In this document: positions 12,233 to 23,571 of the stretch, piece by piece
Layout: each line of letters begins with the position of its first letter
How positions within the stretch are numbered: the stretch's first letter is position 1
Source of the DNA: Dichetophora obliterata
Taxonomy: Eukaryota; Arthropoda; Insecta; Diptera; Sciomyzidae
Direction of reading: 5' to 3'
NCBI GenBank assembly: GCA_963920525.1
Contig: OY986438.1
Span: 214,706,896 to 214,770,895, forward strand
DNA: 64,000 nt
Position numbers and translations under genes: made by a program
Notes under the pieces: generated by a model
The model's input: the letters and a program-made list of their open reading frames with translations, nothing else
What the model was told of the DNA's origin: nothing
Database searches by the model: none

Positions 12233-12797
12233 TTGGGGTAAAACATATTCATAATTTTCCTAGGACTATGTTTATTTATTTAACCTGTAAATATAAAATA
12301 TAAGGGCAATTACTAGAAGTGACACTACTTAAAAAATTATATAAAAAAACTAAAAAAGAACCCATTTTTATTTTTTGATATGGTATAGGTGAAGGATAAA
12401 CCTTTCTAAAAAAGTAATACTCTGTAAAAAAACCCTTGATCTTTTTGGATTTTTCGTTAGTTAAAATTTTCTTTTTTTTATAAATTTTTTACAGTGTAAT
12501 TTTTTTGTGTCATAAAACGTGTCATAAAGCCTGTTAAAATATCTTTTTAATGATACCAAGATCATGGAAATCGGTTCAGCCGATTCTGAGTTATTGTAGT
12601 TTAAATGGAGCTCTTTTTGACCATTTTCGCGTTTTTTCGAAAACTTTCCCACTGTGCCACGCCCAAAAAATCGCAAAACAGTCATTTCTAAAAATGAGAG
12701 TTTGTATTAATCAAATTTAGCTATGAACAAAATTTCATCGATATCTGAGGGGGTCGGGTTCAATGCATCTCGATTTTTACATGAAATTCATCTTATG
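12233..12797 (-). repeat. Right long terminal inverted repeat
   Basis: Reverse complement of 9088-9665. Just inside its inner edge the ACTAGAAGTGRCACTACTTA motif occurs twice (about 12209 and 12311), against once in the left arm. The two ends therefore differ by a local duplication. Confidence 0.85.
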
Positions 12798-12834
12798 TGA
12801 AAAAGTATTATTATAATCTAATTGATTTTTTTTG

Positions 12835-13222
12835 GTGTTACTTCAAAGACTTAACGGCTGACTCACAAATTGTGAAAGAATTACAAGAATTATCATCTGG
12901 AGGCTTGGATGACCTTCCAACAACATCACCCTCATTGTATTAAGGTCGATGAAAAGGCGTTGGTAATTTTTAAGCAAAATCAGTCTGAAATAGACAGATA
13001 CACTTACAAGTTTCCTGTCTCGGAAACGAAAAATAGGAAGTTATCTTTTCAGAAGAACTGGTTTAGCGAGAACCGATGGCTCGCGTATTCAGAAGATAAA
13101 GTTGGAGCGTTTTGCTCAATATGTGTTTTCTTTGGTAAGCAGGTTGGAGGTAGAGTTGACTGGAAATTAGGTAGCTAGTTACAAAGCCTTTCATAAATTA
13201 GAAAAATGGCAAATAAGTATAT
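12835..13222 (+). pseudogene. hAT-type (ZMYM1-like) transposase N-terminal fragment with zf-TTF
   Basis: The frame from 12909 reads YTYKFPVSETKNRKLSFQKN followed by WFSENRWLAYSEDKVGAFCS and ICVFFGKQ. This is the TTF-type zinc finger layout (RxFQxxWFxxxxWLxYSxxxxxAFCxxCxxF) found before the RNase H-like domain in one branch of hAT transposases and in ZMYM1-like proteins. After a frameshift near 13175, SYKAFHKLEKWQ continues the family. In-frame stops occur upstream (around 12940), and nothing of the catalytic domain follows. It sits directly beside the right arm of the 3.7-kb element. It is a dead fragment. Confidence 0.7.
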
Positions 13223-14860
13223 TCACGTATCGAACAAATATCACAAAAATTAAATTATTTTCGAAGATCAGTTTTTGAAATTATATACATATCATGATGT
13301 CGTCAAAAAAATTTACTTCCAACATAAATAATTAGTTTAGGATCAGAGCGAAACTTGTGCCTCTTATTCAATCAATAACACTTTGCGGTAGATAAATAAA
13401 TAAATTAGGATAAATAAACTTCGAATGTAGTTTTAACTTCGATTGTTGAAATCGGTTAAGAAATTTGGAAAGTACTAAGACTTCTCCAGAGAAAATTTAA
13501 AACTAAATATTTTTTTCTCAAGTAAACACGCCCCCCCCCCCCCCATGAAATACCTCTCTACGGCGTTGCTATTGACATAACTTGCAATGTGACTTTTACA
13601 AGCACTCATTTTGTTATTTTGGCTGCAAAGGCGTCAGTTAGTTACTGCAGACAAATTATATATCTGATAACGGCAAAAGGAGTTGAAATAAATAAATTTG
13701 CGTGATCAAAGTAGCTAACATGTCATATTTTCATTACAACTGAAAAAAAATTTGGAAATGAGGGGACTGCAAAGAAACGATCATTTGCGTTAACTAAAAA
13801 TCAATTGTGCTTATATCATTCCGGTTACATTGAGCAAATTTCAGCTGTAGCAATTTTTTCCCTATTACCGCAAGTAATATTCATTTCCCGCAATCCTACA
13901 CCTAAAAATTAATTTTCTGAGTGTGTGGGTGTTTGACATAAGAAATGAGGATATAGTTATAAGTTATAAGGGTATAATTGCTTAAACCTAAGAAAAGTTT
14001 TGGTTTCAAATAAATTCAAGATTATTTTTACCATTTAAAAATGTTTTTTATCAAAAGCATAGGTTTGTTCTATGTAAAACCAAAAATTCAAGAATAAGTT
14101 AAAAAAAAACAGAATTTTTCGAAAAAATCCTGTTACTTCTGCAATTTTAGGGTTAGCAAAATATGTAACACATGATTGTTAAGCTGAAAGTATATAGCAA
14201 AAGAAATTATATAACTACTTTTTTCTCTGCAAAGCAAATATTCCAGCTCAAAAAATCCAGCTAAATGTATAATACTTATACAGTTATATTATGCAATTGA
14301 AAGAACCACCGTCTGAAGTTTGCAATGCTTGAGAAGACGTTGCGTTGAAGAACTTACTGCAGTTAGTGCTAGTTTGAATTTAGTGTCCTTGGAAAATATA
14401 TTAACCACAGTCAAAGCATGTAGTCTCAGCTTTGCGTTCTATTTTATTCTGTGCAACTCACCCAAAAAAAAAATTCTATAATAACTAACCTGGGTGTAAG
14501 GCCCACAACCACTTCCTATTTTAATCGTGCTGACACGTTTATATCTCGGAGACCACTAGAAACTAAATATTATCGAAGTTAAAGTATTGAATATAGATTA
14601 GAGTTTGACTTTTAGTTATTCACTTATTATGTATTGCATTAGAAATCTAGCATATAAACTATGACTGGGTCGATTCCACCCTATGGTTAGTGATGGAGGG
14701 TTGAAAAAGATCTTATTTCTGATCGAAACAATATCCATACAAAACACTGGCGCATAGTCATAGTCCCAGTCAAAATCAGGTTTTAGAAAGTATTTACTTA
14801 TATTTTAAGCCATACTTTATATTTTTGGTGATTACATGCTATGATTATGTAGTTATACTA
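13223..14860. other. No gene recognised; contains a C14 run
   Basis: AT-rich non-coding sequence. A run of 14 cytosines (13531-13544) stands out against the AT-rich background. Otherwise nothing is supported. Confidence 0.5.
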
Positions 14861-14864
14861 TGCT

Positions 14865-15949
14865 ATGATTAAAAAAAGAAGGATGCTTGGGCAGAAATAA
14901 GAGACGATATGCTAGCTTCAGCAAACAGCAATGGATGCGCATAAAAATAAGTGCAAAAAAGCTGTTGCTCAGGTGCGCAAAGCAACGATCGCAACGAAAT
15001 TATGTATCTATTCAAAGACTGGACGAAGGAGACCAGCAAATTCAAGACATGATCGCATGTGATCTTGAGCACGGTTAAAAATCTTGGACTAAATTTTAAA
15101 CTTTTTTGGATTACATATAGGACAACACCAGAAAAAGATTATTTTTTAATAATGTTTTTTAAAAAAGGAAAAGTTTAAAATTTTTCAATCCAAAAAAGAT
15201 TAGTTTTCAATCCGAAAAAAGTTTAAAAAAAATCAATATAAATATCAACTTAAAATAAAAAAATATTCTGACCAGTTCATGATTTGAACTCACGTCCTCT
15301 GATGTGCTGGTCGAATACCTTATCCAATCATCGAACTCAGTTCTTGATATAGTTTCGCTTATTTTGCATTATTGCGAATGCAAGTAAGTTAGTCAGGAAC
15401 GTGGGTTTGAGACCCAGCTTAATTAAACTAATATTTGGATTAAAAAGTAGTACATTTTGGATTAAAAATTCCTTTAAATCAAAGTTTGGATTAAAAAGTA
15501 GTCCAAAATTTTTAAACGTGAGTTAGACGATATTTTGATTGACTGCGACACCGTTGTTCTCACAGACAATTGGCCTACATGTAGCCAAGATTCCGCAAAT
15601 CGGCAACCAGTCATTTCGAACACTGCATGCAATAATACTTCAAAAGAATACGCACCTCATAGCGATATACAGGTTTCAAAACGTCACCCAACGCAAAAGT
15701 AATCCTTGCAGTCTGGTAGACCGTCTTCGAAATCTGCCAAAAAAGTGTCTGGGAAAATCCAATATAATCGAAGAAAGACAACAGAATATTGCAGAGAAAT
15801 CTTTGAATTCAGAGGAAATTAATTTGCTTCAAGTGCAACAACTTCGAAATCATCAAGTAAGGATGAAAAAAAGGCGGGAGGATTCGCTGCAGTGTGAACT
15901 TCTTCAAGCACAAATTCATGAAAAGAACAAACATTTTCAACAATTTTAA
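14865..15949 (+). pseudogene. Broken Myb/SANT-like DNA-binding protein remnant
   Basis: One frame reads KDAWAEIRDDMLASANSNG (from about 14880). After a frameshift another reads KNKCKKAVAQVRKATIATK and SKTGRRRPAN. This resembles the zeste-like Myb/SANT domain (WxxI...N..G......W..K...K..V...RK...KTGGGP) common in the accessory protein of PIF/Harbinger transposons and in insect regulators. A later segment (15770-15949) ends in a glutamine/lysine-rich, probably coiled-coil tail, EERQQNIAEKSLNSEE through HEKNKHFQQF and stop TAA, as such proteins do. About 430 bases of repetitive AT-rich DNA separate the two parts. Frames are broken. Identification is tentative; a host gene relic is the alternative. 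Confidence 0.4.
15278..15340 (-). other. tRNA-like sequence with A- and B-box resemblance
   Basis: On the minus strand, GGATAAGGTATTCGACC is followed about 25 bases on by GAGTTCAAATC, which resembles Pol III A and B boxes. No tRNA cloverleaf could be drawn with confidence. It is probably part of a tRNA-derived SINE or a degraded tRNA copy. Confidence 0.3.
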
Positions 15950-16220
15950 TAATATGTGTTTTTAAAGTATCACATTTTTTTCCATATTTTGAAACTCATA
16001 CTTGAACTCTTGAAATTGGTGCTATTGAAACTATTCATATTTTGAATTAACTGGCATTTATTTCTAATTTTATTTATTGAATTAATTTTACGTTTGTTAT
16101 TAAGAAAGGTGAATAAAACAGGGACATAAGAGTTATAACCAATATTTGAAAAAATCCTGAAATAATAATTAATCAAGAATTTTTAAAACCTGCTCTCTGA
16201 ATAATAGTTACAAATAACCA

Positions 16221-16440
16221 ATGTTTTTTTGGTCTTTGATAACCATTATATTTTTTTTTTTTTTGTTTTGGGCTTCCATAACCATAACAAAAGATTTTTA
16301 TTTTTTTTGGTCTTCCGTAACCATTACAAAAGATTTTTATTTTTTTTGGTCTTCTATAACCATTACAAAAGATTTTTATTTTTTTTGGTCTTCTATAACC
16401 ATTACAAAAGATTTTTTTTTTTTTGGTCTTCCATGTACAT
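16221..16440 (+). repeat. Left subterminal tandem array (~43-bp unit)
   Basis: About five to six units of TTTGGTCTTCYRTAACCATT followed by ACAAAAGATTTTTAT and a T run. Outer units diverge more than inner ones. Two overlapping open frames through it (FFWSSITITKDFY repeats) are artefacts of the array. Confidence 0.9.
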
Positions 16441-16877
16441 TATGAAAGATTTTTCTACATCAAATTTAGTAAAAATTAGAAGAAACTATTAATTAAACTA
16501 TTGGTAAAATAAGGATAACAAAAGTAGTTTAGTTAAAATACGGATTTCTGTAAAAACAGCAATAAAATTAGTCCAATTGAATTAGAACACGTTTTACAGA
16601 CTTTTGTACTAAGCTTCTTTTTCGAGTGTGCATAAAACGGTATATTTTTCTGTTTTGCTTTTAATCATGTTCCTTTTGTTTCTTCATTGTTACTATTGAC
16701 AGCTTTGTTAATATTCATTCGGTTATTGTTTATTACATTGATAACATTTGTTTATCGTTATTAATAAAATCTTTTAAATAATTGCAACTACTTTGTTATT
16801 TAATTAACAGTACATATTAAAGCAATACATAGTGAAAGGGTGAAAAAGTGAAAGAGTGAATGGAAAAGAAGTGAAAA

Positions 16878-18999
16878 ATGGGAAGAAAGCGAAATATTTT
16901 TATTCGAGAGTTTTTTATTTTTGAGGCAATGAAAAACGAATCCACGTGTAAAACTTGTAAATGCAAAATTGTTGGAAGTCATGTGACTAACCTTAAAAGA
17001 CATATGTTAGCTTACCATATCGAGCTTTATAATGAGGAACGGGAGGATTTTGATAATCATTTGGTTAAAAATGAAGGCGGCAAAAAGTTTTGTGTTTGCT
17101 ACTCAGAAAAGGAAATCAGAAATGCGTGCTTGAAAATAGTAACGGAAAACTCTCAACCGTTGTCATTCTTCGACTCTGAAGCATTTAAAATTCTTACAGA
17201 TCAAATTTTTAAAGGTCTTAATATGAGTCCAATAAGATCTCATAACATAATAACCATTATCAGTGACGAATATGAGCGAATTAAAGACATGATTTCAAGA
17301 AAAATTAAGGGAAAGGTATTTTCCTTAAAGATGGATAGTGCTACAAGGAATGAACGATCCGTTCTGGGAATTAATATTCAGCTAATTGTTGACGGCAAGA
17401 TTGAAATTTATACGCTTTCTATAAGTGAAATGCGGACCTCGCAAACTGCTCAAAATTTAAAGGAACATTTGCAAGAAGTTTTAAATGAATTTGGCATAAG
17501 CAAGACGCAAATCTTTTCAGTTACGACAGACAATGGTCGGAACATGTTGAAATCGGTTGACTTACTTGGCGTTTATAGTGATGATGATAATGCTGATGAT
17601 GACAGTGACGACGGCGATGAGGATGAAGATAATGGCGATAATGATATTACTCAATATTCTGCAAATTCTGTTGCAGAAAATCAAGATTCCTTTTGGGAAA
17701 ATCTTTTTGAAGAACATCATCAAATCCACTCAGTGAGATGTGCTGCTCATACACTCCAATTGGCGATACATGATTTTCTACGCAACGATGAGAGGATGAC
17801 AATTATTCACAGTGTACGGCAGATAGTAAAAACTTTGAGAACGCAGCAGTGGAAGTAAGTTAAAAATATTTATGCATGTTCCTAATACTACATGCACACA
17901 AAAAAAAAAAAAACCAAGTTCGCAATTAAATTAAATACTGAAATTATTAGGGATGTTTTCGGTTCCAAAACTCAAAATAGCCAAACCTACCTAGTTTTTG
18001 CTCGGTGTGAATATACCTAGTATAATATGCACATTTCGCATATTTTATTTTAGGAGATCGTTGAAGGTACTAAAATTGCGCAAGCCGACCCTTGATGTAC
18101 CCACGCGTTGGAATTCCACCTTTGTTATGCTGACGAGGTTTCAAGATTTTAAAGAATTGTGTTTGAAGCATTTCAAGAACACAATTTCGGAGGCGGAATG
18201 GGAAAAAATTGACATTCTTGTTTCAAGCTTAAAGCCATTGTATGAAACAACACTTAAACTTCAACACCAACAACTTCTCATGGGAGATTTTTATAGACTA
18301 TGGTTTACCTTAAAAGTGGAACTGCAAAACAGGAATACGGACGAATCTCTGGCTATTTATGATTGCATTTGTAAAAGGGAACCTTTACTTATAAATACAG
18401 ATTTAATGAATTCAGCACTGTTTCTCGATCCACGCTTTCGGCGAATTCTAAATTTGGAGCAAAAGGAGGCTGCTAAAACTCATCTGAAAAAACTAGCCGC
18501 AAGGATTATTTCTGTAAAACAGGTTGGTAAATGTTGAAATATTGACGATTTAACCTAAAATTGAGCTTGTTGTTTTAAGGGAGAGGCAGAAGAATTAGGA
18601 CCAACGCCTAACCTGTCCAGTACGCAATTCGTAAATGAAACATCAAATATGAGCACCTGTTCCGTGAGAGAAAATTTAAGAGCACTAGAAGTCGACTCAG
18701 ATTCCGAAGAAGAGCCTTCAAACCATCACACGCAATTTCTGAAAGCTGCATTCGGTGAAATCGATATTTATAAGGAAGCCAGAGTTGACATTGATACAAA
18801 CTTGATAGAGTATTGGCAAGCAAAAAAATATTCATACCCCTTTTTAAGGAAGCTAGCATTAATAGTTCATGCCGTTCCAGCAACACAAGTCAGCGTTGAA
18901 AGGGCATTTTCTGCTCTGAAAATTATACTAACTGACTTACGCTGCAATTTATCTGAGCGAACATTGCGTTCATTAATGTTTGTAAAATTAAATTCTTAA
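16878..18999 (+). CDS. hAT-family transposase, three exons, apparently intact (621 aa)
   Basis: Exons are 16878-17854, 18054-18522 and 18580-18999. Introns are GTAAGT..TTTTAG (199 bp) and GTTGGT..TTTAAG (57 bp). Phases agree at both junctions and no stop occurs before the TAA. The start ATG opens MGRKRNIF directly before a BED-type zinc finger (C24, C27, H42, H47). The RNase H-like core follows: D153 in KMDSATRN, D218 in TTDNGRNM, an acidic stretch at about 234-258, then CAAHTLQLAIHDFL. Exon 2 carries LDVPTRWNSTFVML. The C-terminal dimerisation region has E589 in VSVERAFSAL, ending LRSLMFVKLNS. That is the full DDE set and domain order of hAT transposases at normal length. It would bind the element ends and cut and paste the element in the nucleus. 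The repeat arrays on both sides are likely binding sites. Second-intron donor is weak (GTTGGT). Confidence 0.88.
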
Positions 19000-19261
19000 A
19001 AAATACATATGTATATATATCTCAAAATGTTCCACTTTTTTAATTTCAAAGCTATAGTTTCATACAGTTTGTTAGGATTCAATTGGTTAATTTGGTTACT
19101 TATAATGACTATGTAAGAAGAAAAAAAATATGAGAAAGATTTGCGGATCCTAACCAAAATCAATAAAAAAAAGTTCGTCCTTGTGCAAATATAGATAAGT
19201 TAGTGTGCACAATTTTATAAAAATATCTAAAGATTTGCGAACTGAAACGTGGTTATAGAAG

Positions 19262-19485
19262 ACAGAAAAAATAATAATCTTTCATATTGGTTATCAAAGA
19301 CCAAAAAAAAAAATCGTTTATAATGGTTACAGGAGACCAATAAGAATAAAAATCTTTCATAATGGTTACCAAAGACCAAAAAAAAAAAATATCTTTTGTA
19401 ATGGTTACGGAAGACCAAAAAAACCAATTATCTTTCATAATCGTTATCAAAGACCAAAAAAAATAAAAATCTTTCATAATGATTA
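19262..19485 (-). repeat. Right subterminal tandem array, inverted relative to the left
   Basis: About five to six units of GGTTATCAAAGACCA followed by an A run and AATCTTTCATAAT. This is the reverse complement of the left-array unit, slightly diverged. The symmetry about the transposase gene ties both arrays to the element. Confidence 0.9.
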
Positions 19486-19899
19486 TGGCAGCACTACAAT
19501 TTTCTGGGTAATTTATAATTATTATTACAGGCCCAATTTTTTTTCAGCTATTTTTTCCATAACCTTTTGCATATTTAAAAAATAATAAGAGTTAAATCGG
19601 GTCCCTGGAATAAAAACAAATAAAAATCAATTGAATTGAGACAAAATTGAAAAATATGCATTAATAAACGCGGTTTTGCAAGCTCTTCCAGAGTTCGTTG
19701 AAGTAACGTCAGCGGCCTCAATGTCAGAATTTGGTTCCGCATCAATGACTGCAAAAATAATTTATTAAATCAATCATGTGTCTTCAACTGAGTTCTTAAT
19801 GGTCCAACAAACCATTTTGAGAAAGTTTGGAATGGCATCGATTATTTGCGAACATGCCCTTTCAATCTCTACAATAATATTTGCTATATACATTCGGTA

Positions 19900-20361
19900 T
19901 GTAGATTCGAATATATATAACAAGAACAATTCCTTTCTTTGGCAATGTTGTGAAGTACAGCAACAGCTACATTTTTTGCTGTATCCTGGTCGACCTGCAA
20001 TCTTTCCAATGCAGACCAAAATTTCAATTTTAATTGTTCATTTAAGCACTCAATTTTACTTCGTGTAGCGATGAGGCATTTGTTGTAGCTATGGAAGAAA
20101 TAAAAATACTCCTAAAGAATGCATAATTTAACACATGCCTTTTTTCTTTAGATGTACAAGGGTTTATTACTGGTGTTAGCAATATTGTTGACGTGGGATA
20201 ACCTCCATCCCAGAGTAGAACTCCATTGTGCTCATTTTTGCTTAGTTCTAATTTTGATTTGAGTTGGAAATTATTCCAAATTCGAGCATCATGTATAGAA
20301 CCGCGAGATCCTGCCACGATATCCAAAATTTTGCAGTCTGCATCACAAACTATCTGAGTAA
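19900..20361 (-). pseudogene. PIF/Harbinger transposase, C-terminal half
   Basis: The minus-strand frame reads IVCDADCKILDIVAGSRGSI and HDARIWNN, then LLWDGGYPTSTILLTPV, the DDE_Tnp_4/HARBI1 region. The second catalytic aspartate sits in WDGGYP (usually GDSGYP). After a break, KFWSALERLQVDQ and NVAVAVLHNIAKER match the conserved HARBI1 tail (LQV....A..VLHNIA). The region that should hold the catalytic glutamate is scrambled. The upstream half is cut off by repeat R at 20362. A separate N-terminal half lies at 33.55-34.04 kb but is not contiguous. It is dead. The confidence in family is high because two motif blocks agree. Confidence 0.85.
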
Positions 20362-21160
20362 TCTTCTTATATATTAATATTCAAACATCAAATGTTGTCG
20401 TACGCTTTTTCGATATTAATTTTAGAATAAGGGCAATAAAACTTATATCATTCGAAAGGTACTGCGCCCTATATGTGCATAATCATTTTAGATTTTAAAT
20501 TTATGACCTCTGACTCGAAATATTAACGTTGAAAGTTTGTAATTTTTTTAGTAAGGAATTTCAGGGCTATGAAAAGGTAGAATGGTGAATGAGGTATCGG
20601 ATGAAAGGTCTGGATGAAGAAGCTTGCACAACATGATTGGATTTTAGATTGGTGACCTTTGACCTGAAATATGAGCGTAAAAAGAATATTTCGTAACCAA
20701 AAGCTAAACTATAAGAGATGGAAGAACATGATGTAAGAGGGAATTTTAGACATTGATAAGATGTGCAAGAAATACTTTAATTTTTTAATGTAATATGTGT
20801 GAATATATATTGTTATGGTGAAACTATAGGTGTTCTCAGTACAACGTATTTTTGTATAAAAAGTCGTTGATTAAGAAAAATAACGGCACACGAAAGCTTT
20901 TTGGATTATATTTTTACATTTGGTATGTTAAAAAATTCCCATTATTTTGGCATTAAAACTATTGCGATAATTTGAAAACTTAAGATTTTCTTAAGGCAAG
21001 GCCTCAGAATGAGAAAAAATTTATTTAAATTTCAAGTTTTGATTTGGCATGAAAATATCTCTGCTGTTTTCCAATCGATTTTCCTCAAATTTTCATTGAC
21101 CAAAACTTCAATTAAATCACTATAGAAAAATGGAAATATATTTATTGTTACCTCACAAAT
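20362..21160. repeat. Dispersed repeat R, inverted copy inside the Harbinger relic
   Basis: Reverse complement of the right part of copy 2 (7937 leftwards). It begins CTTATATATTAATATTCAAA and carries the ATTTTAGAATAAGGGCAATA, TTTGACCTGAAATATGAGCG and CTCAGAATGAGAAAAAATTT blocks. Its edge falls within the Harbinger coding sequence, so R inserted after the Harbinger element. Confidence 0.7.
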
Positions 21161-21340
21161 TCTTTGATATATATTGTTTTCAAAAAGCCTTTTAAAATAC
21201 TCAATGTTCGCTTCAAAAATAATTTAAAAGTGGTTTCTGTGTTATATTTTTGACGTAGAATTACCTCTTACAGCGCGGTTTGTATGGGGGTTATTTTCAC
21301 GAATTTTTTTAAAGTGATATTTGACACTTTGGGGTATACC

Positions 21341-23571
21341 TAATGCTACCAACTCATGTTATTAAAAAATAAGTATATTTACTTCTTAGAACACTGAAAA
21401 GTAAGTATTAGTAAGTATAATTTTTTTAAATAAGTATAAATAAGTATTCTACCTCAGAAATATAAATTGAATATTTTTTTGATACAATTTACTAATTTTT
21501 GTTTCACACCATCTTTTTGTTCTCCTTAAAAAGTTTTGTGTATGCAATCTATCTAAAACCAAAAAGTCTTCAGATAAAAAAAAACAAAATATTAATTTTA
21601 TATATTTGAAATTCATATATATTTCTTATACATAAAATAGTTTAAAAACAAACAAAAGCATAACAAAAAGTTAAAAGTTATACGTACTTTCAAAGTACAG
21701 TATAGTCTCGCTTATCCGGACACTCGCAATTCCGGACTTTGCAGTAATACGGACATCTTTACACATCGTACATTTTAGATATTTTACCCTTATAGTTTGG
21801 ACAAAAAACAAAATCGAGCATGTTTGGTTTACAAATATACTGTCGCTATGTAAATCAAGGGAAAGTTGTCTTTTTAAATGTATTTCGTTGAGTTAACGGG
21901 GCTTTTTGTGAGAACACGGATTATTTACTTGCATATTTTCATTCAGATCATTTAGTTTACGCAGTGAATTTTTGCCTACATGTTGATAATAGTGTGAATA
22001 TTAAAATTTAAGTTTAAGTAGATTAAGTTTAAAACGATAAATCTTTTAGAGGTGTAAAATTTTAGATTTTATTGAAACTGTGAAAATCGAAAATCTACAA
22101 TTTTTGATATAAATAAAAATAAAGACAAAAATATGTGTCGCAAACATTCCAAGGATCAGTTTTAAGGAGGATAAAACTAAATTTAATCAAAGAAAAGGCA
22201 AAATAATTGACTAAATTTTTTCCAGGGACAGAAAAAAATATCAGCCAAGGCGAGTGAGCATCCGCAATTATGTAAAAGTATTTTTGTGAAACAAAATTAA
22301 TTTAGTAATATTATTCATTATTTATGTTAGTATATGTAATTTATTTACAAAAATTTCTAAGTACAAGCGTTTGAATTAATAAGGCTCAACTATGCATTCA
22401 AATGTACTCAATTTTTTTTAAAAAATTCTTCAGCTTTGTGTTTTCCGTACACATTCAGTAATACGGACATAAACCAAAACTATATGTGTCCGGATTAACG
22501 AGACTGTACTGTAGTTAAATAAAAAAAAATTAAAAAAAAATACCATTCAAATGTATACAGAGACCAAACAAAAGTTATCATTATTCGCTCTCACTGTCAC
22601 TGAATTGAAGCGCTACATTAATTTGCTTTTTTCTATTTCGTATTTGAAATCGTATTTGTCTTGGCTGTAAATTTTATTTAAGGGTAAAGTCTAATTAGTC
22701 ACTTTCGAAATTTTTTTTTTTACATTTTTCGAATGTAAATTATATAAATCTAAGAATATTGTATTAAATTTTTATGATGATCCGAGCAGTATAAGTAATT
22801 TTTTCAACCCAAAGCTTTCTCTACCTGAACTCATGTTAGAACGCATTTAAAAAACTTTAAGAGCGTTTTTCTCAAAACTACGTTTTCACGGACGCCCCAC
22901 ACTATTTCTCCGGTGGGCTGATCCTTCTGAAATTTTAACCACATATTTAACACAAAACAACTTACAAAATAGACTATAATCGTGTTAAAAGATTGACAAT
23001 TACTATATTTTTTTACAAATAACAGCTGAACAGCAAATAAAATGGTTTTTGTTACTTAAAGTTAACAACAATTGCTAAAAATTAATATTAATAGTCTATT
23101 TTATAGTCCTTGTCATATTGAATCTAAAACACTTTGGCTTTTTGTTTCAGATAAACAGATGCCGAAATATCGTGTGGGAGCCGAGCTGCCTTCAAATTTT
23201 TAAAAAACATTAATAACATTTTTTATTTTTGTAAATTAAGACTTCATTTATCATTCCTAACAACTTATATAAACATATCTTTCATAGCAAGCTCACGAGA
23301 AATTCCCAAAAATATCCTATTTTTTAGCCGACGAACTAGACTACACCCTTAATATTTCAAGTCTTGTCTTTAAAAAATTGTTAACGCTGTTGGTTACAAT
23401 TTTCAAACTTTTTCCACTTTTGCAAACAAAAACGTTCAACCGAGCTGAAAAGTAAGCATAGTTAAGTATAAATCTTAAAAGCAAGTATACTTATAAGTAT
23501 GGAATTTTAGTAAGTATATGAAGCTGAAAATAAGTATGATACTTACAAAGTAAGTATAGTTGGTAACATTA
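21341..23571. mobile_element. hAT-like MITE with 8-bp target duplication and TAAGTAT ends
   Basis: The ends are TAATGCTACCAACT (left) and, on the opposite strand, TAATGTTACCAACT (right). They are flanked on both sides by GGTATACC (21333-21340 and 23572-23579), an 8-bp target duplication as in hAT elements. Just inside both ends AAGTAT/TAAGTATA motifs are repeated more than ten times (21365-21450 and 23450-23555). No transposase is present. A pogo-like MITE is inserted at 21698-22511, so the element's own length is about 1.4 kb. Confidence 0.8.
21698..22511. mobile_element. pogo/Tigger-like MITE with TA target duplication
   Basis: The left end reads CAGTATAGTCTCGCTTATCC and the right end, read inward, CAGTACAGTCTCGTTAATCC, both followed by GGACA. 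This CAGTAnAGTC..TTATCCGG terminus is typical of pogo/Tigger elements. TA dinucleotides flank it (21696-21697 and 22512-22513). A second GTAATACGGACAT block occurs inside both ends. It has no open reading frame of note and is non-autonomous. Confidence 0.85.

Larger units (their letters stand above)
9088..12797 (+). mobile_element. 3.7-kb DNA transposon with ~560-bp terminal inverted repeats
   Basis: The left arm 9088-9665 and right arm 12233-12797 are near-identical reverse complements. The shared text runs from GATGAATTTCAT at the tips, through AACCCGACC..CTCAGATATCGATG and the GGGCGTGGCACAGTGGGAAA segment, to GAATATGTTTTA at the inner edge. The decayed transposase gene lies between the arms on the plus strand. 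Left and right flanks differ and no target duplication could be fixed. The arms remain highly similar although the gene is broken, so the insertion may be fairly young or recently dead. Confidence 0.85.
16195..19490 (+). mobile_element. hAT element with inverted tandem-repeat ends
   Basis: An open three-exon hAT transposase gene lies between two arrays of one ~43-bp repeat in opposite orientation (16221-16440 and 19262-19485). Outermost ends are approximate: CTGAATAATAGTTAC on the left against the complement of GATTATGGCAGCACTA on the right. The latter would give a TAGTGCTGCC start, close to the hAT end consensus. An 8-bp target duplication could not be confirmed by eye. This is the only element in the window with an apparently undamaged transposase frame. 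Confidence 0.8.

Noticed and set aside
16221..16492. Repetitive peptides in two frames (FFWSSITITKDFY units)
   Set aside because: They are translations of the subterminal tandem array of the hAT element.
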